Below, piece by piece: positions 35,530 to 45,154 of a DNA stretch of 64,000 nucleotides (position 1 is the first letter of the stretch; each line of letters starts with the position of its first letter). This DNA comes from Clostridia bacterium (GTDB lineage: Bacteria > Bacillota > Clostridia > Christensenellales > CAG-1252). Location: assembly GCA_017394805.1 (NCBI GenBank), contig JAFPXC010000012.1, forward strand, positions 17,524 to 81,523, read 5' to 3'. The position numbers were made by a program, and so were the translations under genes. A model generated the notes under the pieces. The model worked only from the letters and a program-made list of their open reading frames with translations. It did no database searches and was not told the origin of the DNA.

Positions 35530-36369
35530 CTAATTCCCCTTTTTCAGCAAGTTGCAATTATCTTCGCGCTGGTGCCGCTCGAAATCACCGAAGCGGCGGT
35601 TACGGCTCATCACTTCGTCGAAGTCGATGAGGTGCGCGTCGAAGTCGGGCCCGTCCACGCAGGCGAACTTGGTCTCGCCGCCCACGGTCAGGCGGCAACC
35701 GCCGCACATACCCGTGCCGTCTATCATAATGGGATTCATACTCACCATGGTCTTGACGCCGTATTTCTTGGTGAACAAACTCACGAACTTCATCATGATC
35801 ACGGGGCCGAATGCCAGCACTTCGTCGTAGTTTTCCCCGTCCAATATCAACTTCTCCAACGCCTCGGTCACGAGGGCTTTTTGCCCGAAACTGCCGTCGT
35901 CCGTCACAAAGACGCACTTATCCGAGACGGCCTTCATGTCCTCTTCCAATATCAAGAGGTCCTTGTTGCGGAATCCGGCGATGATATGCACCTCCGTCCC
36001 CTGCTCGTGCAAAGCACGCGCCACGGGATAGGCAATGGCGCACCCCACGCCGCCGCCCACGACGGCCACCTTTTTCAATCCTTCTATTTCGGTCGGCTTG
36101 CCCAAAGGCCCCACGAAGTCCTGTATATACTCGCCCTCGGCCAGCGAGTCGAGTTGCATGGTAGAAGCGCCCACCACCTGATACACGATACTGACGGTGC
36201 CTTTCTCCCTGTCGTAATCGTTGATGGTCAAAGGGATGCGCTCCCCGTCCGCGCCCGCCCGCAAAATGATAAACTGCCCCGCTTTGGCCCTTTTGGCGAC
36301 CAAGGGTGCGTCGACCACCATTTTCACGACGGATGCGTTGAGTTGTTCTTTTTTCAAAATCTTATTCAT
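35530..36369 (-). CDS. nfnA: NfnA-like FAD/NAD(H)-binding subunit with [2Fe-2S] site
   Basis: A 279-residue protein of the ferredoxin-NADP reductase/dihydroorotate dehydrogenase electron-transfer family. The FAD-binding barrel reads AGQFIILRAGADGERIPLTI, the NAD domain VAVVGGGVGCAIAYPVARAL, and a C-terminal Cys set (MCGGCRLTVGGETKFACVDGP) binds [2Fe-2S]. GPDFDAHLIDFDEVMSRN at the end is typical of NfnA/SudB. It precedes nfnB by 2 nt. Together they would perform flavin-based electron bifurcation in the cytoplasm. Confidence 0.9.
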   Translation of the reverse strand: MNKILKKEQLNASVVKMVVDAPLVAKRAKAGQFIILRAGADGERIPLTINDYDREKGTVSIVYQVVGASTMQLDSLAEGEYIQDFVGPLGKPTEIEGLKKVAVVGGGVGCAIAYPVARALHEQGTEVHIIAGFRNKDLLILEEDMKAVSDKCVFVTDDGSFGQKALVTEALEKLILDGENYDEVLAFGPVIMMKFVSLFTKKYGVKTMVSMNPIMIDGTGMCGGCRLTVGGETKFACVDGPDFDAHLIDFDEVMSRNRRFGDFERHQREDNCNLLKKGN

Positions 36370-36507
36370 AAAACCAACACCTTTGTATAAGTCTATATAC
36401 CAATTATATAATTTTTTGCGTCCAATACCAAAAAAAAATAGCCCTTTTCGACTATTTTTTTCTCGAAACGAACTATTTTTTACGCGATTTCGGTCAAACC
36501 CGCCCGT

Positions 36508-38166
36508 TCAATCCCGTTCCGCCAACTTGCGGTAATCCACCTTGCCCATCGGCGTCACGGGCATTTCGTCCACCACTTCTATCTCGCGCGGCACGCAATA
36601 CTTGGTCAGTTGCCGCTTCAAATGGTCGGCCACGGCGGATTTCACGCGCTCGCCGTCCCCCTCGTGGACGGTCAACCACAACTTGACCGACACCTTGCCG
36701 TTACGCCTTTTTTCGGTGACGGCGGCTTTTTCCACGCCCGCCACCTCGTAGGCGAGTTGCTCGATCTCCTGATGGTACACGTTGACGCCGGCGATGATGC
36801 TCATACGCTTTTTGCGCCCCACGAAGTGATAATAACCCTCTTCGTCGCGGTAGCCGCAGTCCCCCGTATGCAGCCAGATTTTATCCTCGTTACGGCTCAG
36901 CACCCCCTCGGGCGTGGCGTCGCGATAGCCGCCCATCACCGTCAGCCCCGACACGCATATCTCGCCGCGTTGGTCGGCGCCGAGCCTATGGCCGTCCTCG
37001 TCCATCACGCACATTTCCACCCCCACCACGGGCTTGCCGATACTGCCCGCCTTGTCTTGTATATGAGGAGAGTTAGCACAGCACACCGCCACGGTCTCGG
37101 TCAACCCATAGCCCTGATACAAGCGGCATCGACTGCCCGCCTCTCGGCACAGCGCGTCGAACTGCGTTTTGAGTTCGGGGCTCATGGCGTCGCCCCCGCA
37201 ATAGGCGTTTTGCAATGTGGCGATATTCTTCCCCGCGAACGCCCCCGTAGCCAGCATTTTCTCGTACATCGTGGGCACGCCGACCAGCAGATTGATCTTG
37301 TTTTTGCGAATGATGCTCACGCTCTTCTTGGGGTCGAACGAGGCTTGCAACACCACGCGGACGCCGTAGGGCAACATCGCGTGCAGGCACACGCCTATGC
37401 CGAAGCCGTGGAAGATGGGCAGCACCATCAGCATCGCCGTCTTGCCCACCTCGGGCACGTCGGTCAGGTGAATGACCGCGTTGGCCTCCGCGTTCATCAT
37501 GGTATTGGTAATGGGTATGGTCTTGGGTATGCCCGTCGTACCGCCGCTATGCAGATACATACATACGTCCTCGCCCCGCCCTTTCACTTGGGCGACGGGC
37601 GCCAAGGCTTTGCCCGCGTCGTACACCTGCACTTGGGCGCGAGGACTTGCGGCTATCGCCTTTTTGAGGGCGCTCTTCCTCACCTTGTTGACGGATTGAA
37701 TGACCGCGGCCACGGGGCGGGCGAAATACTCGCCTGCGGACAACAAGAGGATTTGCACGTCCCCTTTGGTCAACACGGGGTATTGGTGCAAAAACAATTT
37801 GTCAAAGCACAGCAATACGCGGCTTCCGAGCCGCTCCATCTGCTGCAATACCGACTCGGGCGGCGTAAGGGGGTGCAATACGCTGCACACCGCGCCCAAA
37901 TAATTGATGGCGTATATGGCGGCCACCGCCACGGGCAAATTGGGCATACAAATGGTCACCACGCTGCCCTTCTCCACGCCCATGGCCGCGAGCGTAGCGG
38001 CCATACGCTTCGTCGCTCGGTCCAATTCGCCGTGCGTCAGCGACTTGAACATAAATTGCAAGGAGATACGGTCGTCAAGGCCGCGCATACCGCGCCGCCA
38101 ATATTCGTACGTCGAACAATCGAAGTCTGTCGGGTTGCTGTCGTTAAATGTCAATGTCGTCGTCAT
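36508..38166 (-). CDS. AMP-dependent acyl-CoA synthetase/ligase family enzyme
   Basis: A 552-residue ANL-superfamily protein. The P-loop is HSGGTTGIPK, the A5 motif YQGYGLTE, A7 WLHTGDCGY, A8 RKKRMSIIAGVNVYHQEIEQ and the A10 Lys lies in TPMGKVDYRKL, so it should adenylate a carboxylate. The substrate, and whether CoA is the acceptor, cannot be read. I chose the ATG at 38166, which overlaps the preceding surface-protein gene by 23 bp; two earlier in-frame starts are possible. The overlap implies co-translation with two giant exported proteins, an unusual partner set. No thiolation domain is attached. Confidence 0.85.
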   Translation of the reverse strand: MTTTLTFNDSNPTDFDCSTYEYWRRGMRGLDDRISLQFMFKSLTHGELDRATKRMAATLAAMGVEKGSVVTICMPNLPVAVAAIYAINYLGAVCSVLHPLTPPESVLQQMERLGSRVLLCFDKLFLHQYPVLTKGDVQILLLSAGEYFARPVAAVIQSVNKVRKSALKKAIAASPRAQVQVYDAGKALAPVAQVKGRGEDVCMYLHSGGTTGIPKTIPITNTMMNAEANAVIHLTDVPEVGKTAMLMVLPIFHGFGIGVCLHAMLPYGVRVVLQASFDPKKSVSIIRKNKINLLVGVPTMYEKMLATGAFAGKNIATLQNAYCGGDAMSPELKTQFDALCREAGSRCRLYQGYGLTETVAVCCANSPHIQDKAGSIGKPVVGVEMCVMDEDGHRLGADQRGEICVSGLTVMGGYRDATPEGVLSRNEDKIWLHTGDCGYRDEEGYYHFVGRKKRMSIIAGVNVYHQEIEQLAYEVAGVEKAAVTEKRRNGKVSVKLWLTVHEGDGERVKSAVADHLKRQLTKYCVPREIEVVDEMPVTPMGKVDYRKLAERD

Positions 38167-41100
38167 CGTCCCCATCGGGCAAAGTCGGGGCAAAGGTCTT
38201 TTGCTCCAGCACTTCGTCACTCCTTTCCAATATTACGGTCTTTTTCTCTTCTTCCGCCCGCGCTTTGGCTTCTTCTTCCTCGCGGCGGAGATCTTCTTCC
38301 ACCTGTTTGGCGCGCGCTTCGTCCGCCTCTATCATCTTGGCGATGATCTCGTCCTCGTTGGCGTTATTGTCCAACCCCAATCCCGACAAGGTGTCTTTCA
38401 AGGTGCGGTCGGACGTGCGCAGACGCGCAAGGCGTTGTTTGTATTGTTGGTATTTCTCCTCTTTCTCGCGCAGAGCGATGCGCTCTGCGGGCGTCAATTC
38501 GCGCTCCACCGTGGTCTCGTCGAACGCTTCGATAAAGCTGTCCAACTCCTCGTCCTCGTCGGGTTTGGCCGTTGCTTTGGCGGTAGGCGCGGCCACTTGT
38601 TTGGTCGCGTCTTCGGCCAGTTTCTTGTTGCGGCGCGCCTTGGATACGACCACGACGACCACCACCACCACGACTGCCAGCACCACGCCGCCCGCGATGA
38701 GCCCGATCAAGAGCCAGTTGATCTCGCGTTGGGCGCATATCACGTACTTCGCGGCCATCGTGCGTTGCGTAAAGACGACGTACTCGCCTTCTTGCACGAA
38801 GTCCAACTGCACCCATTGATCGCCCTCCGCGTACAACACTTTGGTATTGCGCAGATTGGACGGCGCCGCCAAGCGGAAGGTGATATTGCCCGACTCTGCG
38901 CTCACGGGATTGGACACCTCGTACACCGTCACGACGTGGTAGCCCGACAAAGAGGCTACGGCGGCGCCGTAACGGCTGTTGACGCCCTTCTCTACGGTCA
39001 AGGTCTCGGTCGTATTGAAGCGGCCGGACACCTCGAACGCGCTGTCGTTGGTGGGCAAAGACAGACTCTTGATGGTCAATTTGACGGGCGCGTACTGCAC
39101 CCTGTAATTCTTCAGCACGTCGCTTTGGCTTTGCACCAACTCTACGGTGTATACGCCCACTTCGGTCGGCGTACCCTCCACCGTTTTGCCCTCGCTGTCC
39201 TTATAGGACAGACCAAAGGCGGCGTTGAGTTGATTGAACTCGGCGTCCGACACGTCCATATCCAAGTTGACGTGAACGGTCAGGCGGGGCGAAGCGCCCT
39301 CGTATATGGTGAAATTGCCCGAAGAAGAGGTGACCGTAACGCGCAAGGGACGCGGATTGACGTACAACTTGCCCTCGCGCACCACGTTGACGGCGTAGTT
39401 GGCGTTGTCGGACGTCACCTTGAGTGGGTATCCTCTGTCGCTACACCCGAACGACGCGTCCAGACTATCCGTCCAAGTGCCGTCCGTTTTTTGCACGGAC
39501 AGGGTCAGATTGGCCAAAAACGCCGTTATATCCGCGGTCAGCACGTCGCCCGCGGGCCACCACAAATGCGCCGTGCCCTCTTCGCCCCGCGTAATGCGCT
39601 CGGCAAAGGCCGCGTCGCCGTAGTTGACGTCGTAGTCCCACACCGAGAGCGCCACGTTCCGCTTGGTCACGGTCAGGCCGTTCTCTCCCGCAAAGGTGAG
39701 GTCACACGCGTACATAGAGTCGTTTTCCAAGGTGACGTGCACGTCATAACGCCCCACGTCGCCCACTTCCGCCACGGCGCCCGCTTGCCTGTATTCGACG
39801 CGCCAAGTGCCGTCTACGGTCTTATCGCCGACCGTGACGGGCGTAGCGGCCGCTTGCTCGCCGTAGGTGACCGAGAGGTTATCCAATCGCACGTCCTCGG
39901 CGGTCAACGCCACCTTCGCCACGTCTATCTCGGCATAGCGACGGGCTTGGCCGCAATACAATTCGCTGTCCATTATGACCATGGCACGGTAAAACCCGGG
40001 CATGGGCAATTCGGCGGACAAGGCGTAGGGCGACCAGTGCTCGCAATCTCTGCTGTATTCGTAGGTCAAGGTATAGGTGGCGGTATTGCCCTCCTCTATC
40101 CATTCGGCGAAATCGTCGCTATCCACGACGTACCCGTCGCCGAGGTCAAACCGCTCGCCGTACGACAGTTGCTGGGCGTAGGCTTTCCAGGATATCCCCA
40201 CCGAGCATTTGACTACTTCCAAAGGAAGTAGCAAGTCGTCTTCGGTGGCGTTGTAGTTGACGTTGCCTTTATAATGCACGCGCACGGTATAACTGCCCAC
40301 GGCGGCGGGCGGCGTAAGGCTCCATTCGTCCGTATCGAGCTTGCGATAGGCAAATTCGAAATCGGCGGGCGCGCAGTCCACGTCCCTACCGTCCGCGTCC
40401 TTGACGTCGTAGTAGGTGCGCCGCGCATTGTAGAGATCCACGGCGGCGCTTTCCGCCGTGCGATTCTTCTTGTACTCAAAACCAAGGGGACTTTGCACCT
40501 GCGACAGTACCACGTCCGCCTTTCGTATTTCGACGGGATACCACCCCGAGGCGGGACAACGCGGATTGGCGTAGTTCCCTGCCGTGCCCACGAAGCTAAA
40601 CGCGACGTAATAGCGCCCCGCCGTCGCCAGTTGGTCGGTACGCGAAGCGATATTCTCGCCGTCGAGGCTGTACAACGCCTCTATGCGATAGCCCTCGTCC
40701 GCTACGCCGCCCTTTTGGACGGAAGCGCCCAGCAAGGCGATGGAAGAGCGCACCGAGCCGTCGTACACGACGGACGCCTCGGCAGAGTCTACGACGATGG
40801 CGCCGCTATACGGCGTCACGGCGTACGTATGCGTCGTATCGGCAAGTTTGTAGTTGCCTTTGGTGCGGAATACGGGGGCCACGGTATAGGTACCGCAGCC
40901 GATATCCGCGACGTATTCGGCCGTAAATTCCGAGCGGTTGGGATCGTTGGCCACCACGTAGGTCACGTTTGCCGCCAAGTCCGAAAGATTGGGTTCCAAC
41001 CCCTTGGGGTCTTGCAAGGTCACCTTGGGCAAAATGCGTTGCCCGTATTCCGAGGTCATGCTGTCCTCGTCCCAGACCACGTTGAGCGTCTTTTCCGCTA

Positions 41101-41500
41101 TACGTATTTTATACGTATAAATGGTGTCGTCGATAATGCCCGACACCGTATAATCGGCCACCGCGCCCTCCGCGTCGCGCTTGACGGTAGCCATCATCTC
41201 GGCGGGTTGCCAAGCGATATTCTCTCCCGTTTGGGTAGTAGCGCCCAAGCGGATATTGATGCCGTCGTGATAGGTGAACGTGTAGCGCCGCACCATATTG
41301 ACGGTATCGACGGCGTAGCAATAGCGATTGTCCACGTTGCCCACGGCGCATACCGTATCGCCGTCGTACAACACCAATTCATACTCGGGATCGGCCGCCG
41401 CCCTAAAGGAAACGAGGCACAAGCACCCTGTCGCAAGGACGACCAAGGCCGCCAATGCCGCCAAACACCAAATCCATCTTTTGCTGCTCTTTGCGTTCAT
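38144..41500 (-). CDS. Giant surface protein with MBG-like repeats, one C-terminal TM helix and cytoplasmic coiled coil
   Basis: A 1,118-residue type I membrane protein. Residues 1-36 are a signal peptide, then about 890 residues of beta-rich repeats with recurring patterns such as VTYGEQ..., DYDVNYGDAAF.. and GNYKLADTTHTYAV, which recall MBG/Ig-like bacterial surface modules. A transmembrane helix (about 928-953, LLIGLIAGGVVLAVVVVVVVVVV) is followed by a ~160-residue charged tail with heptad-like Glu/Arg/Lys helices (EEKYQQYKQRLARLR, EEDLRREEEEAKARAEEEKK) ending DGDDDDDIDI. There is no LPXTG. The intracellular coiled coil could link the outside adhesin to a cytosolic partner. It lies 34 bp after a surface lipoprotein gene and overlaps the ligase gene. 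Confidence 0.85.
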   Translation of the reverse strand: MNAKSSKRWIWCLAALAALVVLATGCLCLVSFRAAADPEYELVLYDGDTVCAVGNVDNRYCYAVDTVNMVRRYTFTYHDGINIRLGATTQTGENIAWQPAEMMATVKRDAEGAVADYTVSGIIDDTIYTYKIRIAEKTLNVVWDEDSMTSEYGQRILPKVTLQDPKGLEPNLSDLAANVTYVVANDPNRSEFTAEYVADIGCGTYTVAPVFRTKGNYKLADTTHTYAVTPYSGAIVVDSAEASVVYDGSVRSSIALLGASVQKGGVADEGYRIEALYSLDGENIASRTDQLATAGRYYVAFSFVGTAGNYANPRCPASGWYPVEIRKADVVLSQVQSPLGFEYKKNRTAESAAVDLYNARRTYYDVKDADGRDVDCAPADFEFAYRKLDTDEWSLTPPAAVGSYTVRVHYKGNVNYNATEDDLLLPLEVVKCSVGISWKAYAQQLSYGERFDLGDGYVVDSDDFAEWIEEGNTATYTLTYEYSRDCEHWSPYALSAELPMPGFYRAMVIMDSELYCGQARRYAEIDVAKVALTAEDVRLDNLSVTYGEQAAATPVTVGDKTVDGTWRVEYRQAGAVAEVGDVGRYDVHVTLENDSMYACDLTFAGENGLTVTKRNVALSVWDYDVNYGDAAFAERITRGEEGTAHLWWPAGDVLTADITAFLANLTLSVQKTDGTWTDSLDASFGCSDRGYPLKVTSDNANYAVNVVREGKLYVNPRPLRVTVTSSSGNFTIYEGASPRLTVHVNLDMDVSDAEFNQLNAAFGLSYKDSEGKTVEGTPTEVGVYTVELVQSQSDVLKNYRVQYAPVKLTIKSLSLPTNDSAFEVSGRFNTTETLTVEKGVNSRYGAAVASLSGYHVVTVYEVSNPVSAESGNITFRLAAPSNLRNTKVLYAEGDQWVQLDFVQEGEYVVFTQRTMAAKYVICAQREINWLLIGLIAGGVVLAVVVVVVVVVVSKARRNKKLAEDATKQVAAPTAKATAKPDEDEELDSFIEAFDETTVERELTPAERIALREKEEKYQQYKQRLARLRTSDRTLKDTLSGLGLDNNANEDEIIAKMIEADEARAKQVEEDLRREEEEAKARAEEEKKTVILERSDEVLEQKTFAPTLPDGDDDDDIDI

Positions 41501-41534
41501 ATCTATCTCCTCTCCCCGCTTATCGGGGTGATCG

Positions 41535-44500
41535 CTACTCTTTGGGTGTCAAAACCCAGCCTTCCTCGCTCTCGGTGGGCGAGGTGCCCATTATCCTACC
41601 GACCGAGACGGACGCACCGACGGAGATATTGCCCGTGGGCGCACCACCGTAGGTGCCCGTGCCGAAACCGACCACGCCGCCCAGATAGCGACCGTCGGTC
41701 ACGTCGAGGTCGACCGTTAAGGCGACGCTCGTGGTATCCGCGCACACGCACAGTCCTTGCGCGTAGCCCGTTACGCCGCCCGCATACAGCGTGCGCACGT
41801 TGCCCTCGAGGCGCATCGTCACCGCCACGTCGGCCACATCCACCGTGCTGTACCCCACCGCGCCGCCTATATACACGAGGTCGGCGGCGGCCCGATAGGT
41901 CACGTCCGCCCGCCCCGACACGGCGGGGCACGTCAGTTGCCCGCCAAAGGCGCCCGCGTAGCAGTTGCCGCCGAGGGTGTACTCGGCGTATACGGTGGCT
42001 GTACACCCCGCAAGGTTGCCCTTGCCCACGGCGCCCGCGTAGCCATTATTCACCCCATACGCAAAGGGGGTCTCGGCGGTACCTATCACACATTGCTCGA
42101 CCGTGCCGTCCGCGACGGTGGCGGCCAAAGCGCCCATATAGACGCCGCCCGACAGACTGCCCGAGACGGTCACGCGGTCAAAGAGGTCGCCGATACTCTT
42201 GGCGACCACGCCGCCCAACGCCTGCGTAGCGGTCGTTTGGGTGTAGTTTACGTTGAATTGCGAACGGCGGTAGACGCACTCGGTACTGTTGCCGACGGTG
42301 CCGAACGCCTTGTCCGCCGTCAGGGTGGCCGTCAGCGTTACGCCGTCAAAGATACATTGCACGGCTTCGCCCGCCAAAACCCCGCAGGGCGCGGCGGTGT
42401 CCAAGGTCACCTCGGCGAACTCGAAGGTGATATTGGTGAGGACGGCACCGTACAGACAGCCAAACAGACCGTTGGCCGTGCCGTCGCCCGTCACGCGAAT
42501 ATCCGTCAGCGCATAGCCCCGCCCGTCGATTGCGCCCGCAAAGGCGTTCTTGGGGCCGAACAAGGGCGCGGTTTCGCCCACCGCGATATTGCCGACCAAG
42601 GCGAAATACGCGGTAGGATGCTCGTCGAGCAAGGCGAGGTCCGCCGCCTCGGACAACAGGTAGGGCTTGTGTTCGGTGCCGCTCTCCTCGTAGTCCACGA
42701 CGAACGAGACCGTCTCGCTGTACAGGCTGTCCCGATAGTAGGGGTAGGCGCTCGTCGCCATCACCCTAAGGGTATACGCCCCGTCGTATGTCAGTTGCTT
42801 GGATAAGTCCAACGTGGCGGAAGACAGTCTGACCGTCTCCCCACCGTTGATTTGTATAAGATACGCCGCCGCGCCCGACACAGACGACCAAGACAGCGTA
42901 GTGCCCTTTACGCGCACGTCGGCAGGCGCCGAGAGCCGTAGGCTCTCCACGTACAACTCCGCCGTATAGGGGGAGTCCAGCACGTCCTGCCCTTCGGCCA
43001 AGGTGCGTATTTTGCATATATGCGGCACGCTCGCATCGAGCGCATAGGTATTTTCGTGCAAGACGACGGGATTGCCGTCCACGACCAACTCGTATCCGTA
43101 AGCGCCCGCTATCTCGTTCCAAGACAGCGCGCCCTGCGCAAAGCCGAACCCCACGGGAATGGCCACCACCGAGTAGTTGGGATAGACCACGGGCGCGGGG
43201 GATTCGCCCTCGCCGCCCTCCTCGTCGGGTTGCACTTCGCCCTCTTGTTCGCCCGATGCGCCGCCTTCTTCGCCGCCTTGCCCTTCTTCCTCTTGCTCTT
43301 TGAGTTTTTCGAGGTACTCGTCGAGATCCTCTTCCTCGTTGACGGGATAGTAGCATACGCCCGTAGACCACAGGCTGACGCCGTAGCCCGATTCGCCGAT
43401 GGCGCGCAGATAGATAGTCAGCACGGTATCGTGCAGATAGACGGGAATCTCGAACTCGGCGCCCTCGCCGTCCGCCGTATCACCTACGGTGATATCAAAG
43501 GTATACGCGCCCTGCAAGTCGTCGTAGGGCGTATCCACCAGCACTTGGTAGGACGCCGCGTGCAGGCTCTGGGTAAAGCGCACGACTTTCTTGTACAAAT
43601 AGGGGTTTTGGGGCGCCGACATCGTCAGCGGCGTGGGTTTGCCGCCCGCAAAGGTGATTTCGTACTGCGCCGAATAGTCGGTGGGGTTGAAGAGATACCC
43701 GTCGCCGTCCCCCGCCACGCTCACTTGATAGGTGCCGTCGGGAAGACTCAACGCAATGCGGTTCTGCGAGGTGGAATGCGTGGAGATCACGGTATCGCCC
43801 GACTCCACTTTGACCTTGTAGCCCGAACAATTCTCCACCTTGTCCCAGGTGAGATATATCGTACCGTCCGCCACCGTTTCGGTCAATCCCGACGGAACGC
43901 CCGAGGCGATGAGGGGAAACGCCAATACGTTGGAAGAAGGGCTATCCGCATAGACTTCGCCGTCCGCGATGGCGACGACCGATAGGCGGGTATTGCGCAC
44001 GTTGATATAGGGGGAATAAAAATAGCGGTAGGAAGAGCCGCTCACCTCGCGCGAAGAAGCGTTGTCGGCGGCGATTCGACCCACCCTCACGCCGTTTTGA
44101 TAGACGTCGTAGGCAAGGGCGTGCGAGACCATCGGCCAAGTGACGCGGTGCGTGGCAATGTCGAAGGCGATATCGGGCGCGGACAAGGCGGGCGCTTTGA
44201 TTTTGCCCCCCGAAGCCTCTACCCGATAGGTGGCGGAGCGGGCGCTGTCGTGGTATTGCGCCCCGCCCACGGCCTGCACCTGCACGGTGAACGCCCCCGT
44301 ATCGGCGATGGACAGCGCGTATTGCGTCTCTTGTCCCACCGTAGCGACGACGTTGCCGTTGAGATAGATGCGATATCCCGTGGCGTTGACCACGTAACTC
44401 CAGCGAAGTATGCCCTCGCCGTTGACTTCGATGACGGTGGGCGTGGTAAGGGTGGCGCGATTATCCACCACGGGTTTGTAGACGAGGGGCTCGCAAAACT

Positions 44501-44780
44501 CCGAATCGAGGTACCGTTTCGCGTTGCCCACGGCCGCCACGCGGAAAGTGGCCTGCCCTTTGGCGGCGTAGGCGTAGTGATTGGACTTGACTCGCGCGAC
44601 CTCGGCGCCGTCCACTTCCACGATATATTCCTCGGCTCCTTCGACCGCTTCCCACGACAAAACGCCGTCCTCGTACGCAAGCCCCGAGGGCGCGGACAAA
44701 GCGACGGGCTTGCACGCGGCAAGCACGACCGACAGGACGACGGTCAGTAGAACTATGGCAATCGCGGAAAACTTTTTCAT
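41535..44780 (-). CDS. Large surface lipoprotein with Fn3-like and GLUG-like repeats
   Basis: A 1,081-residue lipoprotein; signal and lipobox VVLAAC put the lipid on Cys23. I reject the much longer open frame upstream because it is only a repeat (see 45011-45088) and because MKKFSAIAIVLL is a proper signal. The first half has Fn3/Ig-like domains of ~90 residues (LSAPSGLAYEDGVLSWEAVEGAEEYIVEVDG; APDIAFDIATHRVTWPMVSHALAYDVYQNG). A Glu/Gly-rich linker (EEEGQGGEEGGASGEQEGE) separates a C-terminal beta-helix with GLUG-like motifs (NGYAGAVGKGNLAGC, YAGGVTGYAQG, YLGGVVGFGTG). Probable adhesin or cell-wall binding protein. Promoter at 44828-44856. Confidence 0.88.
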   Translation of the reverse strand: MKKFSAIAIVLLTVVLSVVLAACKPVALSAPSGLAYEDGVLSWEAVEGAEEYIVEVDGAEVARVKSNHYAYAAKGQATFRVAAVGNAKRYLDSEFCEPLVYKPVVDNRATLTTPTVIEVNGEGILRWSYVVNATGYRIYLNGNVVATVGQETQYALSIADTGAFTVQVQAVGGAQYHDSARSATYRVEASGGKIKAPALSAPDIAFDIATHRVTWPMVSHALAYDVYQNGVRVGRIAADNASSREVSGSSYRYFYSPYINVRNTRLSVVAIADGEVYADSPSSNVLAFPLIASGVPSGLTETVADGTIYLTWDKVENCSGYKVKVESGDTVISTHSTSQNRIALSLPDGTYQVSVAGDGDGYLFNPTDYSAQYEITFAGGKPTPLTMSAPQNPYLYKKVVRFTQSLHAASYQVLVDTPYDDLQGAYTFDITVGDTADGEGAEFEIPVYLHDTVLTIYLRAIGESGYGVSLWSTGVCYYPVNEEEDLDEYLEKLKEQEEEGQGGEEGGASGEQEGEVQPDEEGGEGESPAPVVYPNYSVVAIPVGFGFAQGALSWNEIAGAYGYELVVDGNPVVLHENTYALDASVPHICKIRTLAEGQDVLDSPYTAELYVESLRLSAPADVRVKGTTLSWSSVSGAAAYLIQINGGETVRLSSATLDLSKQLTYDGAYTLRVMATSAYPYYRDSLYSETVSFVVDYEESGTEHKPYLLSEAADLALLDEHPTAYFALVGNIAVGETAPLFGPKNAFAGAIDGRGYALTDIRVTGDGTANGLFGCLYGAVLTNITFEFAEVTLDTAAPCGVLAGEAVQCIFDGVTLTATLTADKAFGTVGNSTECVYRRSQFNVNYTQTTATQALGGVVAKSIGDLFDRVTVSGSLSGGVYMGALAATVADGTVEQCVIGTAETPFAYGVNNGYAGAVGKGNLAGCTATVYAEYTLGGNCYAGAFGGQLTCPAVSGRADVTYRAAADLVYIGGAVGYSTVDVADVAVTMRLEGNVRTLYAGGVTGYAQGLCVCADTTSVALTVDLDVTDGRYLGGVVGFGTGTYGGAPTGNISVGASVSVGRIMGTSPTESEEGWVLTPKE

Positions 44781-44827
44781 ACACTCCCACAAGCGCGTGC
44801 GCCGACGCGCAACACTACGCTGAGTAT

Positions 44828-44856
44828 AGCATATCACACAATTATCTTCCGCGCAA
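44828..44856 (-). promoter_or_regulatory. Promoter of the surface-protein operon
   Basis: On the minus strand TTGCGC (44851-44856), a 17-bp spacer and TATGCT (44828-44833); an overlapping TATACT offers an alternative -10. It would drive 44780 to 36508. Confidence 0.6.
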
Positions 44857-45010
44857 GGGGGTACGCGAAAATAAATGATACCAATCCTTCCCACCGCCAC
44901 CGAATAAGTCCCTTCGTCAACAAAACGAACCGCGATCGGCACCGAAGCAATGGGCAAAACAAAGTACAAAAATATGGGCAAGCAATGGGCAAAACAAAGT
45001 GAAAAACGAT

Positions 45011-45088
45011 GTGAAATTGTGCGTGAAATTGTGCGTGAAATTGTGCGTGAAATTGTGCGTGAAATTGTGCGTGAAATTGTGCGTGAAA
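45011..45088. repeat. 12-bp tandem repeat (GTGAAATTGTGC, six copies plus half)
   Basis: Six perfect copies of GTGAAATTGTGC run from 45011 to 45082, with GTGAAA closing to 45088. Immediately before, an imperfect 20-bp direct repeat (CAATGGGCAAAACAAAGT at about 44948 and 44983) occurs. In the minus-strand frame this encodes an (RTIS)n tract ahead of the lipoprotein gene, but no start or signal supports translation. The GTGAA core resembles the hairpin-array linkers, though no palindromes are present. The rest of the 374-bp gap holds only the promoter and the palindrome at 45097-45119. Confidence 0.95.
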
Positions 45089-45096
45089 ACAAATAT

Positions 45097-45119
45097 TTGT
45101 AATTACATAGTAATTACAA
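45097..45119. promoter_or_regulatory. Perfect 23-bp palindrome (operator-like)
   Basis: TTGTAATTAC-ATA-GTAATTACAA, two perfect 10-bp arms, lies between the tandem repeat and the sirtuin stop. Its AT content and symmetry fit a repressor operator for a MarR/TetR/GntR-type dimer, but no promoter is clearly placed beside it. Confidence 0.5.
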
Positions 45120-45154
45120 TTTTTCAAATGGAAACGGAGAACGCGTGCCGCGCG

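Noticed and set aside
34142..35533. Plus-strand open frame opposite nfnB
   Set aside because: No SD or family match, and the minus-strand frame has full NfnB motifs.
44781..45092. N-terminal extension of the large lipoprotein (RTIS repeats) as coding
   Set aside because: The open frame is a by-product of a 12-bp tandem repeat; the real start at 44780 has a proper lipoprotein signal and promoter placement.
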